A stretch of 64,000 bases of DNA from Strix aluco. Taxonomy: Eukaryota; Chordata; Aves; Strigiformes; Strigidae. The stretch lies in NCBI RefSeq assembly GCF_031877795.1, contig NC_133971.1:48537642-48601641 (forward strand). Reading direction: 5' to 3'. The notes under the pieces were generated by a model. It saw nothing but the letters and a program-made list of their open reading frames with translations. It was not told where the DNA came from and ran no database searches. Below are positions 51,756 through 64,000 of the stretch, piece by piece; within the stretch, counting starts at the first letter, position 1, and each line of letters opens with the position of its first letter. A program made the position numbers and the translations under genes.

Positions 51756-54190
51756 ACTGCTCTCCTTATCTATTATTATGAAGCATCCAGTCTAAACATA
51801 AATCTTGAGCTAACAGCCACTTAGAAAATGAAAGGGTTTTAATTCTTCTACTTTAATGAAAGAAAATAATCGGGATTAGAATAGACAAAAAATTATTCCT
51901 ATACTAAGGGGGAGGGAGTTGACAGCAAGGGCTACCATTTGAAAATTCTTGCATAGATGGCAAAAAATATTGACAAGATATTAATTAGTGCAATTACTAG
52001 AAAAATGTTAAAGTTAGTAATAAAGCTTTAATGTTTTAAAACAGCATCCTATATTCAGAGAAGACAAATGTGGTGGTGTTCAAACACACTGCTGCCATTT
52101 TCGCTGTTCTGCTCCACAGGCAATATAGCCTGTTCTGCTTCATGCAAAGAGCATTTAAAGACTTGCCAAATACCTGTCTTTCTCTTCTGGAAAGCCAAAA
52201 ATTCCCCAAAGTGCCTGAAGCTTCAAAGTGTTCTTTTCCCACACCAAATGACCTGCCAAATAATCTGTTACAAGGTTAACACTATCAGGTATTGAGTCAT
52301 TTGTTTAGAAGAATATTTTGACAGGATGTGCTCTGCCAAATCATTCTCAGATTTTTCAGATTTCCAGTCTTTCCCTTTATGCCTTTTCCTCTCACTCCTC
52401 CCCTGCTTTTTAAGCACAAACCAAAATCATTACTCAAGTGGATGTTCCCATAAGGACATGACATCTCTAATCACAGAATCATGGCTGCCTAGCCCATATT
52501 AATACTGTCAGTTAGTTTCTCTTAGTTCACAAATTTTAAGGTACTGGGCTAACTCTGGAGATTTATATCTGCATAAACTATCTCATATGGATTTTTTTTC
52601 CAAATAATTTTTCTGAAAGGATAAGGTGAACTATACAGACTGGGAATAGCTTTTGTCTGAGTTCAGTCTTTCATTTTCTGAAATCTGTTCTAAGTAATAT
52701 TTATCCAGTTATAACAAAACTAAAGGGGAATTAAGGGTACAATGATGCTCAGTGAGAAGTGACACACTGGATTTTTCTTATTCACTTGATTTTAAGGTAA
52801 ATTATAATTTCAAGAATAGGTTTAATAGACATCACTAACTTGATGCAGTAAGAGAAGAAAGGAAAAAAAAAAAATCGCTGAGCACCAGATGAACAATTGA
52901 TACTTTCTATGTTTGCGGGTAACAGCTGTGTAACATTCTTTTGATCCAAAACAGCTACGATATAATCTAACATCGTAAGGGAGCCTTTAAATGTTGCTCC
53001 TGTAGGTTATATAGGCACAGACAATTATGTAAAAAAAATCATCTATTGAATCATGAAATGCAAGTTTCACAGTGGATACCAGCTCCTCAGATTGTTAACC
53101 AAGCTTAACTGTCAATATGCTTTTAAAATATAACTTAAATGCTAGCAATGTTACAAACCGTACCAATGTAACCAAACAGCTTCCTTTGAGCCAAATTGCA
53201 CTAGTCAGCAAGCCCCACATATAAATTCATGAAACACACACACGGTTTTCTAGGATGTTTACAGTTCTTAATTATTTATTTTTAATTACTTCTGGACCTT
53301 AGAAATCAAAAGAGCATGAGTCCCTTCTCATGCTTCATTTTGCATTCATTAATTTTACTGGCTGTCCCTATGCTTCCTGGACTGTTCTAGAACAGAATCC
53401 AGATGCTGAAAGCCTGACATAACATCTTCCAAGACACAACAGACCCTCTTTTCCTCCTCTATTAAGCACTGGGTAGAAAAGCAGCTTTGATATATTTCAC
53501 TGATGATACTCACTGATCAGTCTCAGCAGTGTAAAATTTAGACAACAAAAAGTTGGAATTAAAAAGGTGTAGTGACTCAAGCAAGTTCTAGTCTCCTAGA
53601 TCTTAATGTGAATTTAGTACATACTTAACACTGTTAGAATCCCTGCTCTCTTTCTCCATTTCTTATCCAAGTCTCAAGAGTATTGCTTATCAATCCATAT
53701 CTGAGATTACTTGTAAGCTCTCAAAGCACAAATATGTCTGTAAACATTGCATAATCATGGTACCATGAGCAAAACTGTTATGTTTAATCACATCAAATCC
53801 TTAACCCATCTCAAATTGAAACCTATTAGAAATTCTAGGAAAAAAGAGAGGTCCAATTGAATAGTATGTTATTTTCCCAAAAATATGAAAATATTATTTC
53901 CATTTCCTCATTATTTTTAAAAAGCATTAAGATTTCTGGTAAGGAAGAAAAAAAGAAAAAGAACAGAGCAGCCACAGAAGAGAAGAGCTCTGTGACAACA
54001 AATTCTGTCTTTTTCACAAAAACATGAAGGACCTTCTGCTGTTATTTGATGCACCCTTTTTTAAAGCTTTATAATAAATGAGTTATGACCTTTCTAATGC
54101 AAGCAGTCAAAAAACAACAAACAAAAAAAAGCCACGCAAAACCCCAAAGGAACTAGCAGGAGGATACAAAATCCTGAACCTTGATATATT

Positions 54191-54435
54191 AAACTGCAAC
54201 GGGGGAGGTTCAGACTGGACATTAGGAAAAAATTTTTTACAGAAAGATTGGTCAGACAGCGGAATAGGCTGCCCAGGGAGGTGGTGGAGGCACCATCCCT
54301 GGATGTGTTTAACGGTCGTTTGGATGAGATATTGGGGGATATGGTGTAGGGGAGAACTTTGTAGAGTGGGGCTGATGGTTGGACTCGATGTTCCCAAGGG
54401 TCTTTTCCAACCTGAATGATTCTGTGATTCTGTGA
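54191..54435 (+). mobile_element. CR1 3' end fragment in an HSD17B4 intron
   Basis: It begins in the last coding part of CR1 (AGGTTCAGACTGGACATTAGG, then GGCTGCCCAGGGAGGTGGTGG). It continues through the 3' UTR (GGTTGGACTCGATG, CTTTTCCAACCTGAATG) and ends ATTCTGTGATTCTGTGA. About 245 bp, antisense to HSD17B4. Its tail matches the subfamily of the CR1 ending at 32656. An ORF in one frame (113 codons) only partly follows the CR1 protein. Confidence 0.93.
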
Positions 54436-56695
54436 CATAAGTCCTAATGGGTGAATTCTGGTGAATGACACTGGAGAGTGAGTGATCCAAAACACAGTTG
54501 GTATTTTAAAGAGGGAATTCCCCTCCTTACAGAAAATGGAAAACTACCCCAAAAGCCTTCTCATTCATTTTTTTTCAGAAATTAAAAAAATCAGGAACAT
54601 TCACAACTATTCTTCTCAACTCTGAGATACACCTAGCCTAGAGTACTGAGATGACAACTGAGACTAAACTACAGCACTGGCACACAGACAAATGGATATA
54701 AACTAGCAATGAAACAAATGAGCCAAATACCAGAACAGATTCCAACCATGAGGGCAGAAAAATTCTAGCTTTCTAAAATGACCAGAGAGGGTGCCTTCTT
54801 GTAAAATACAACTGTATGAGATAAAGCTATACAACACAGCTGCCTGCTGTAGCAGGAAACGGTCTTGATGCAAGTCTCCTATACATGTCTTCTATACATA
54901 CCACCTGAATACATGTCTCTATGGTTATAGCTACCTGCTCATCACTGCAGCTTGCATGCTGCACTACAGTTGCAGCAGCTAGCTTGATAATGACTTGGTA
55001 CTGGCCCAGCTACGTCAGTGCTCAGGTGGCTGGTGACCTGGGCAGCTGCCAGGCAACTAACTACCTAGCGTACTGCTAATGCAGCTCCACTGCTAGCAGT
55101 AACAGATGAACAGCCTAAGGGTGTCGCCAGTGTCTTTGTTTCTGAGGACAGAAACAGCCCTCCGTGGCTGCTACAGACACAGCTCTTCTGATCCACTCCA
55201 TACAAAAACAGGAGTTTGAAACAGGGCATGGTACTCTGTGTGTAGCAAGACAAATTAAACTTAAAGCTGGTCCCTTCTAAAAATCAAATAGCTTCTTAAA
55301 TATGTAAAATTTTAGTACTACATACCTGGCAGAAAAGCAGAATCAAGCAGTTTCAGTGGATGAAACAGCACCTATCCTTCAAATTTTTGTTTTTACTTGT
55401 ATATGTGTTATATTACAGTAATTAAATCTCTATTAATTATTATCATCCATAAGATGCTGTTGTCAGAGACATAACAAAAAGTGAACAAAAATCATATATA
55501 TACACAGTCTAAAACACTAAACATTGACATTCTATAGCAGGTAGCCAAACAACCTAAAAATCTAAGATTTGGGGCACAGGTTTTGCTTTGCCTTCAAAGA
55601 GTGCCTTACCATTTTTACAAGAGAAATATTAAGGGGTCAGACTATTTTTTGTTTGTTTTCATTTTTATTCTGCTTTACAGAGGGTAAGTAACTGCAATAC
55701 AAGACTCATCCTCAAAGCAAATGGAACAAAGCATCACCCACTCTTCACTGGCTGAAGTCATACCACATAATGAATTATTAAGCCATTTTGCCGTAATTTG
55801 TCAGATGTTCACAATCAACTGTACGTAACTATTTCTCCCCAGTTCTCCTAACAAAGTTTTACTCTTCTGAGAACTGGAAAGGAACAGAAATATCTTCTGC
55901 CTTCAGCAGTGCTTTCAGAAACAATGGGTAAATTCTTCTCAGTACTGTTCCAGAGAGACATTAACTACCAGCTAACAAATCTCAGTGGCAATGTCTTTCC
56001 TCTATAGAAACAGAAGTTGAAATGAAGTAGCTTAACTCTAAAAAACCCGTAAATATTTTGTAACTGTTGAAAACAAAGGCAACTGTTGTACAGTAATAAA
56101 TATGCACGAGAGAGCAAAGAATGCTTTAGCTAGTGAAGCCAACTGGAGAAGTTAAAGCAGAGGGGTCTCAATTAAGAATTTTGTTAAAAAATAAGATTGC
56201 TCCAGTACTTCAAAGCTTATTCTTAGATTTTGATACTGCCAAAATCTGTATTGCTTTATCTTCTTAAGAGAATATTCAGCATCCTCTTAAATTAGAACAG
56301 CTTGCTTCTATAAATACATACCACTAATTAAGACAAGTTGGTGGTGGCTACAGTTCAAGATTGTTTAGACAGTAAATGAGCTGTCCAAAATTTCACATCC
56401 TGAGTGCAAGATCAATAGTTCTACACCTCCTCATGGTTTCACACCATTCACAGAGAAATACATAAAAGTAAAGGTCATCGCTAATTAAACAGACCAGTGT
56501 TACTAATATTAGTGCTACCACCAATAAGTGTCTCTGTACCAATGAAAGCTAAATCCAATTCACAAATCTCACTTCATTTAAAGTAACAAACAAAAATCTT
56601 GGCTTGCTGCAGAGAACAGAGATCAAAAGCTTACAGTTGCAATTAAAACAAAACACTAAAAATAAATATAAATTTTGAAAAAAAATTTTGGTTCC

Positions 56696-56990
56696 TGTAT
56701 CCTGGTTTTGGCTGGGAGAGAGTTAATTTTTTTGAGCTGGGAGTGAGCATAGCCTGAGCTCCAGACTCCGATTTCAGCCAGGATGGAGTTAACTTTCTCT
56801 GAGCTGGGAGGGGGCACAGCTGGAGTGCTGGGCCAGAGACTGTGTACATGTGAAGGAATTTCACAGTGGTTCTTAATATTTCTGCTTTCTCTCATTTGCT
56901 TCCCTCCCAGCCTCCTCTCAGATCTTAAGAGGCTCCAGGACATTGGAAGAGGATGCTGGAGCTACAATTGTTGAGTAAGACAGCAATGAG
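56696..56990 (+). mobile_element. LTR fragment with internal duplication
   Basis: It starts TGTATCCTGGTTTTGGCTGG, close to the 5' end of avian LTRs of the TGTCCTGGTTTTGGCTGGGA type, and continues through GAGTTAATTTT, AGCTGGGAGGGGGCACAGC and CATGTGAAGGAATTTCACAG. No complementary 3' half with ACCACA is evident, so it is a truncated or recombined copy. The right border is approximate. It lies in an HSD17B4 intron, antisense to the gene. Confidence 0.65.
56708..56825. repeat. 66-67-bp tandem duplication inside the LTR fragment
   Basis: GAGTTAA occurs at 56720 and 56786, and GAGCTGGGAG at 56734 and 56801, in the same order and spacing. The two units have diverged considerably. Confidence 0.7.
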
Positions 56991-59900
56991 CTGAGGCCTA
57001 GATTGTTTCTAGTGCTGTAGTTTTCACAACAGCACAAAGCTGTGCAAAAGTGACAAGTCAAAAAAACCCCAGATAAACCAGCACAACTATGTAACAAATC
57101 TAATAAGGGAAAGAGGCCTAGAAGGTAGCCCAGGAGAACCACAAACACTGCCTGTAAAGCCCTGGGAGGCTCTTAGCAAGAGAGGCTTAAAAAGAAGATA
57201 GAAAGGAACAATTAGCATCAACTCAAGGCTTAAAACAAACCAAAAAACTCCCCCAAAATAATCTACCTCCTCACATTTCAGTTGTTTCTGTGACAACACA
57301 TCAAGAACTCTGACCATACGTTGAAGGAGTATGCAATATTTATCCACAGGAACTGCATCCTAAATTAATTTTAATGTAATATTTTCCTCTTTGCTTTATT
57401 GTAGCTATGTACATTATGGGATCTAGCTCTCAAAACAGCCATTTTACTTTAAGAAAAGAGAGAAAGATAATTCAAAACTGTTATAATGTAACAGCATAAC
57501 ATTTACAAAACTGATTTAAAATTACTGTACACAGAAGATCAACTAATAACCAGTGGGAAAATTTAAATGTAGTGTAAAGAAGTGCAATTCTACTGACATA
57601 GTTGACTAATATTAACATCTCTAGTAGGTTTGAAACCAGTCAAAATATTGACACGTAATTAAATTCAAGCTATAGCAAAAGTAACATCTGACTATCACCT
57701 TCAGTTTTAAAGTAAAAATTAATTTCTCAAAGGCTAAAATTTCTAATCATGTACAGAAGCTTCTATTCCATTAACAACAAAGACAGTCAAGCATTCAAGT
57801 CAGTAAATGGCATTGTCAATGTTCCATATTCTAAACTCGCTTTCATCATTCATGCGTATTACAAAAGTCTTGGTGATGACCATATAAGGATCTGTCAGAA
57901 ATCTTTTGGGTTATTGACAACTTCTTAACCGCACCACTGTCTTCCTTTCAGTGCAAAGCCACAAACTACTCTCTTCTACCACATTCACCATGCAAAATCG
58001 ATTATGCTAGCATCTGGTAGAAGAGACAGTACATGATGATGCTCTTGAATACTGAATAATAATGTATGCACACAAGCAAGAGAATTAGGCTGGCAATTGC
58101 TTACAAGTCTTGAATGCTTGGCTCTGGAAGGTCTTTTTTGATTTGTGTTTGGGATTTTTTAAATGACCAGAATAGTGTTTAAAAAAATTCCCAAAAATAA
58201 GAATTCCATCATGTGGATAAATATATACCTTGCCATTAAAAATCTACCATTAGAGTTAAACAGACAGCAATAGCAGTATGCTATTAATCCACATAAGGAC
58301 AAACCGTGAGAGTTGACACTACAGTTGACAAAACTGCTAACAGTCCGCCAGTGAGTTTACATAACTGTTTTAATACTTTAACATTACAATTTATTATTTA
58401 AGTTATTAATCAGAATTCAATTTTAATGATTTTATTTTAATATTAACCAACTCCTACTTTCTTCATCCTTTAACTGCTTGAAATTTCAAAGACGCACAAA
58501 TATATTCAGAAAACCATTAAATGACAGAGATAGTTCTTTGAAAAGGTGATATACAAAGGCAGTACTTGCATACCAATATTCTTTATGAGAGAAGTAAACA
58601 ACATTTTCTACAGACACCCGTCTTGTCACCTAGATATTTACTTCAGCCTTACATATTTACTACAGCATAGAGACTACAGTAATTCATAAACACTAGCAAC
58701 TGTTTTGAAACCTAAGTTTGAAGGAACTGACCACACCACATGAAAATTCACAGTGGCTTTTACAAGAGCTCCTAATAGTAGTCAGCAACAGGAAATGTTT
58801 AAAATATTACATTAACTCCTCCACCCTCCATTCCACAGGGAGCTTCAAGTAGTTCCAAATTCATATAAAAGTACAGATACTGTTCATTGCAACAGAAGCA
58901 GAGGGAACAGAACAAAGAAAAGTTATGTCTATTTAATCCCTTTTAGCTAGAGAAATAAACATTAGAAGAAGGCACTACCTTCCTCCCAGTGCTTCAGTAG
59001 GAAACAGAAGAGAGGACAAGCTTTGTTTGAAAAACAGGAAAGGCTGACTCGTGATTTACTCAAAGCAGGAATTCTCTCTCTCTCTGGATACAATGGCAGA
59101 AACATCCACCCATTGCCTTTCTAATAAGACTTGGTCTCATGAGGCAGGTTAAGGCCACTGCTCAGGCCTAAATCTGCTTTCAGCAGTTTGCAGCTTAAGG
59201 TCTTCTTGAGTGAGAAATTTCATTCATGTCGTGAACACTCCTCAACAGATTTTTCTTCCATTGATTTGTCCTTCCATTCTTTGAGCGTATGTAATACTGA
59301 GTTTAGGTGACAAATAAAGCAGTTCCAAAATTAAAGACAATGATAAATCATCTTGAAGACACTTTTCTGATTATTATTATAAGCATGCCCATCACTTATA
59401 TTACATCTAGTTACACATGAAACAATAGACATGACTGATGTAGTGTACAAAGCCATTCACTAAGAAACACAAGAATCCACTTCGAGTGTTTAGTGTTAAA
59501 TCTATGCACTTGTTACATATCTTCTAAACATATAAGCAACAACACAGGAAAGACTTCATAAGCCTTTTGTCCTGGTTCTAAGCATGCCCATCATTTAAAT
59601 TATGGAGTGTAAAAGTGGAAAATTGCAGACAGTAGGAATGATTAAGAGCAGTAATGACTTTTAAGACAGATTTTCTGAGTTGAATTATGCAGTATTTACC
59701 CCCCTCTCATTTTGATGTATAAGTACTCAGCCTGTATAATCTACACAGGCATATTCAAGACATGACTAACTGCAATCTAAGTGGAAATCACCTTTTATGC
59801 CTCAAAAATTGCTTAAAAAGCAAAACAGATAGAACTATCTTGATCAATCTACATATGATATTTTTCCTGAAACTTAACAGCAGTCTTGCTACTCAGAATC

Positions 59901-61109
59901 TCTGATGGTTAACATTAGGAAAAGAGAAAGTGAAATTATAGGTTGCTAAACTGCTCTATAAATGGAAGAGTAGTTTCTTAAACACAATAACCATTTATTG
60001 AGAATAGACATTGCAAAGATTTAAACAATAGTTAAAAAAAGTCACAGTCTATGGGACCAAGCAGAATGCAGACCTGCTCTGACCCACCATGTCAATCTCT
60101 CACCTCAGTCTGTCAAAGGGCAGCCCACCTCATTTGTATCTCCCCCAAAACTGTTCTGACTGGTTCCAACCATTAAGATCAATCAAAATGGAACAGTCTA
60201 AGTGATAGACTTGACCCCAAGACTTGCATTTCTCCACAAAAAAGCAAAGGCCTGAAAGTTACAACCTGACTACGGTTTATCCCTTTGGAAAACCTTTACA
60301 TTCTGCTAACAGATCATTTAGGACATCTTAGCAGAAAACCCCTGAATAATTCCAAAGACAATGAAATAGATCCAATTACTAAAATTAGACTGCTTTTTGC
60401 AAAAATACACGTCCTTAGAAAATGAACGCAGAGAATTTAAGAGAAGTTTTTTTAGGAAGTAGTTTTGCCCCCATCAGACCATTTCACATACTTGTATAAA
60501 CCACTTTACCAGGAACACTTCTGCTCTGACCCACTGCCATTACAAGCTTTAGTCTCTCTTCATCAACCCAGTACCATGCTTAAATGATAAGTAAACATCA
60601 CTATACCTTCATTAAACCTTGATCTCAGAAAATGTGAATGGAAACAAATTGGGCTATACGTTCAGTAAAGTCACATGAACAATGCAGCAGAAATAAACAC
60701 TTATTTGTTTTAGATTCGTTAGCATGTACATCACCAGCAGACTAATTATTGTAACACAGCTCCTAGTAGGCTAATTTAGCCTTCTTTTCTAAATGCAGTG
60801 GTGATCCATTCTGGAAAATGTAAATAGAAATGCACTGAAGTTCTAGAGGATGGTTTGCCTATGCCTACACCTAAGTAGGCAAGTTACAGAAGTATGTTCC
60901 TAGGAGGTTTAGTAACTGTCATTATGGAACTTTACCTGACCTCCTTGTCACTTATGCATTCAGTATGCATTCAGATTTTTAGGTCCCAGTGAATATTCAT
61001 CTACTACCTTATGCTTATTTTCAAGATATCAGTTTAATTAGAATGAGTATAATTAATCTCACTTGATTAAAAAAATGCATCAGAGCATTATATAAAAGCT
61101 ACAACTTAC

Positions 61110-61248
61110 TCCACTGCATTGCTTTTTTTCCATCTTTAGTGATGTCCCATTGGAATACGGCATTTACTTTCTTTACCAATTCATTTCCAATCTCTCTTAC
61201 GCGACGACCAATTTCTTCAAATACAAGGTCACTCTGCAGCCCTGCAGT
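61110..61248 (-). CDS. HSD17B4: HSD17B4 coding exon (start of SCP2-like domain)
   Basis: A 139-nt exon encoding 46 codons plus one base: [17 protein letters not shown], then [15 protein letters not shown], then [14 protein letters not shown]. It is the N-terminal part of the SCP2-like domain: helix 1 (LVFEEIGRR...[10 protein letters not shown]) and the first strand (FQWDITKDG). This domain binds fatty acyl-CoA and sterol-like ligands and forms the C-terminus of multifunctional enzyme type 2. It starts in phase 0 after a TTTAAAG acceptor, weaker than its neighbours because of the A-rich end. It ends A|GTAAGT, a strong donor in phase 1. No stops or frameshifts occur. Confidence 0.96.
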
Positions 61249-63201
61249 CTTTAAAAAAATAGAGTGAGTATAAAGAACTTAAAATATAAACTCCATTTAA
61301 AAAGTACTAAATATGTCCATTAGTTCAGGCACTGTGTCCAGGAAAGTGTATATTGCAGAATTATTAAATGCAATTGAGATTTCCTCCACCACAAATAATC
61401 ACCTTGAGCAACTGTCAGCATTAAAGAGTACATTCAAGCAGAAAATGCTCCATGAACTCTTCCTTGAGAATTATTTCAAATCTTGCTTTTGCAGTTTTTG
61501 TCATTTATAACTACAATTTCAGATATTTTTTATAATTAGGGCTCTAAGGGCTTCTAAATTGCCCTTTTATCCCTTTGAAGGATAAACACTGCCGCTTTTT
61601 CCATGGTGAATGGCATGTTAGTTTTTACAACACAGAAATGTTTGTAGCAGTACTTTACTTCAACTTGACATGGAGGATGTTCAAAACATACTGAACTATG
61701 AACACAAGTCAGAAATCCAGTGTAGAGACAATGTGTTTACCATTTAAGATTGGGATTAGCTACATTTACATTTTCAACTTTTCCAAACGTATTATTTTGC
61801 AAGCCTTTCATTGTCTTTAACAAATATTTCTACTAGATAAAATGCTACACTAACAAGCTGCTCCAGTGACATTTTTCATCTAACTGGAATTGGAGCAAAG
61901 GTGGTCTTACAACTTTACTTGTTCTGCTGTACCTACCTGTACATGAGAATGCAATACCCATGCTGCTATCTTCTCACCTCTTTAGTTAAGCCTAACATTT
62001 TCCGTTATATAACAGAATTCTCGATGACATCTAAATTTGCTAATCTTCACTCACTCAGGCTAGTTTCCCCCTGGTGGATATCTGCCTCTGTCAACCTTCT
62101 GCCAAAGCACCTTAATTTCTCAGAGTAAGCGTAAAGAAAAAAATATGTTCTGCCCATGTTAAAAAAAAAAAATAATCAATCCGTATTATTACTTCACTGA
62201 GAAGTTCTAATGCTTATATGTTTGAACTTCAAATGCAGATTTGGCAACAGTTCAGAGTGTCAGAGGACTAAACACAACCAGCAAAAACAAAGAGGTTCCA
62301 GGAATATATCATAAGCTTTATATTAACGTCACTATCTCAGTACTTCATAAACTTCAGTGCACTAAAGTTTCATCCTTTGCAGGCAGGAATTAATGGGGGG
62401 AAAAAAGGTAACAGTTTATTAAGGCAATCCACTATGCACCCATGTCTTTTAGACCACATTAAGAACCAGGACAACCTCAGCATTGCATGTACAATTCTGT
62501 CTTTTGTCCGGTACCCAAGGCTTAATGCATGCATGCAGAGGATTTTTTTATAACATATATAGTATAAAGTGTGGATTGTGTGTTAGGCCTAACCACATGC
62601 ACAAACAGCTATCAAGAGACTTCTTTCAAACTGATAAAATGACAAAACTGTTCTTGTCTATGAGTAAACTGTCTCATTTTTATTTGTTCTGTTATTCTAA
62701 TGCCTTCCTGTCACTCCCCCATGTCTCCCTGAAAAGACTGTGAAAGAAATGTCACACACTTCTACAACTTACATAGAGTTTGACCTTCAACAGCTACAAA
62801 ATAAAACCGAAATGCTCATTTTACAGGTACAGCCCCAAATTACCGGGATTGATTTAAATCGTAAGTTATGCAAGTGCTTAAAACTTGTGGCCCTTACTGG
62901 TTCATGACTCACTTATTTTGTAACATATAGCATGATGCTTATCCTAACAGTAATTGGCATCAAGCACTTCAAGCTTCATCAGCCATTCTGTGTATCTTAA
63001 AACTGTATTTTTCCTCTCAAATAAATCCATGAACCTCTGTATCTTAAACGATGTGTGCGTTCACATCTCTGAACTCATATACTCATCCAAGTACTGCAAG
63101 TAAGACTGGTAAGTCAGCTAAATATTTTTCCCGTGTTTTTCACAGAAATAAAGCCTAACTATGCTGCTTTGCAAGTTAAGACTTCTGCTGTTTTCCCCTA
63201 C
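61249..63201 (-). other. HSD17B4: HSD17B4 intron, 1.95 kb
   Basis: A phase-0 GT-AG intron (GTAGGG...TTTAAAG). It has no transposon that I recognise; ORFs within it (for example 61313-61510 and 62483-62743, plus) are chance. Confidence 0.88.
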
Positions 63202-63291
63202 CTTCAGAGGCTCCTGAGCAGAAGGTTTATCCAAGGCTGGTACTATATCCACATAGGCCCCTGAAATAGCAGCTTCTCCAGTCTCTTTGAC
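63202..63291 (-). CDS. HSD17B4: HSD17B4 coding exon (linker between hydratase and SCP2-like domain)
   Basis: A 90-nt exon, phase 0 at both ends, encoding 30 residues: VKETGEAAISGAYVDIV, then PALDKPSAQEPLK. In this enzyme family the segment joins the 2-enoyl-CoA hydratase 2 (MaoC/hot-dog) region to the SCP2-like domain and is poorly conserved beyond VKETG and AYVD. The acceptor is CACCACAG and the donor is AAG|GTAGGG. The upstream exons, encoding the 3-hydroxyacyl-CoA dehydrogenase and hydratase domains, lie beyond the right edge. The assignment rests on the exon order and phases joining cleanly to 61110-61248. Confidence 0.92.
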
Positions 63292-64000
63292 CTGTGGTGA
63301 GATAAAAGGTTATATTAAAGAGGCAATATATTTGCACAAAGTCACAACAGAAGGGCAACCAAGGATTCTTCCTTGTATTTTAAAATCAGAGATGAAGCAA
63401 TGAGAAAACATAAAAGTTCCAGGGTGAAAAAAAAAACCCACCCCATAAATGTATTGTAAGTTTGAGGCAAGTTAGTATACTATAATTTGCAAACAGCTCT
63501 TCAAACAAAATAATTATTTGCTTCTTCAGAAATTATACCAAAAAATATTGCTGTTTTTCTGTTTTCAAAATGGTAGAAAAATCTTATTTATCTGAAAATT
63601 TACTCCCAGTCTGTTAATATTAATTCATAAATACCCCTAGTTACTGTTAATATTAATTCATAAATAGTTCTGAGAAAGACATTGTTCTAAAATGTTTTTC
63701 CTTGAGGTAGATATGCAGTTATTAGGAGTTCATCTAGTGAGTTTCACTATCTCCAGGTGCCTTACACTGCAACTTGCACTAGAAACAATTTTTTAAGCAT
63801 TGTAAAAACAGAAATATTACAAGAAGAAAGATGAAAAATACCTGAATTCCCTTCTGTTTTAATTTTTTAAAATAGTTAAGTCAGGGAAGAAAACAGGTTT
63901 AATTCTGGCATTGTCTCTTTAAGGGGTGCGACAAACCATTCTGACTTATGGCAGCAAACAGAAGACGTCAAAATGATTCACTGACAATGCATATAGAGAG
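63292..64000 (-). other. HSD17B4: HSD17B4 intron, partial (runs off window)
   Basis: About 700 bp of intron upstream of the exon at 63202. No further coding exon is recognised before the window ends. It contains the 23-bp direct repeat at 63611-63666. Confidence 0.85.
63611..63666. repeat. 23-bp direct repeat, period 33 bp
   Basis: CTGTTAATATTAATTCATAAATA-type sequence is identical at 63611-63633 and 63644-63666, separated by 10 bp. It is a recent local duplication inside an HSD17B4 intron. Confidence 0.92.

Noticed and set aside
59379..59593. TAAGCATGCCCATCA shared at 59380-59394 and 59579-59593
   Set aside because: A 15-bp match about 200 bp apart with weak similarity beyond it; too little to call a repeat family or regulatory pair.

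Overview
This is vertebrate nuclear DNA, almost certainly from a bird. It is AT-rich and gene-poor. Its dispersed repeats are CR1 (chicken repeat 1) LINEs with the (ATTCTGTG)n-type 3' tail, and endogenous-retrovirus LTRs of types known from birds. There are no bacterial-style genes. Nearly every open reading frame above 60 codons is chance, a repeat artefact or a piece of a retrotransposon.

The one host gene is the 3' end of HSD17B4, on the minus strand. It encodes peroxisomal multifunctional enzyme type 2 (D-bifunctional protein). Four terminal coding exons are resolved to the base: 63202-63291, 61110-61248, 51534-51661 and 49633-49722. All have GT-AG junctions and matching phases. Together they give 148 codons plus a stop: a linker, the whole C-terminal SCP2-like lipid-binding domain, and the peroxisomal signal AKL. 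The rest of the gene lies beyond the right edge. In chicken HSD17B4 is on the Z chromosome, so this is probably Z-linked sequence (inference).

Layout. 1-4.7 kb: unannotated intergenic DNA. 4.7-18.1 kb: three full-length-looking copies of one ~1 kb LTR, all on the plus strand, separated by unique DNA; each holds a GC-rich internally repetitive block that creates spurious ORFs. 18.1-30.1 kb: intergenic, with small simple repeats. 30.1-32.7 kb: a 5'-truncated plus-strand CR1 with a 598-codon open reverse-transcriptase frame and one apparent frameshift. 32.7-33.2 kb: an unexplained segment ending in an older CR1 tail. 35.7-38.8 kb: a minus-strand CR1, decayed by in-frame stops and split by a 360-bp solo LTR with a 5-bp target duplication. 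38.8-49.3 kb: intergenic DNA downstream of HSD17B4, with stretches that look like conserved noncoding elements but are unverified. 49.3-64 kb: the HSD17B4 end, whose 9.4-kb intron carries a CR1 tail and an LTR fragment.

I found no new multigene system. The points most worth a second look are the nested LTR-in-CR1 insertion whose frame arithmetic closes exactly, the transition-type pattern of stops in that CR1, the repetitive LTR trio, the possible CR1-tailed non-autonomous element at 32.7-33.2 kb, and a triplicated decoy splice-acceptor motif just upstream of an HSD17B4 exon.
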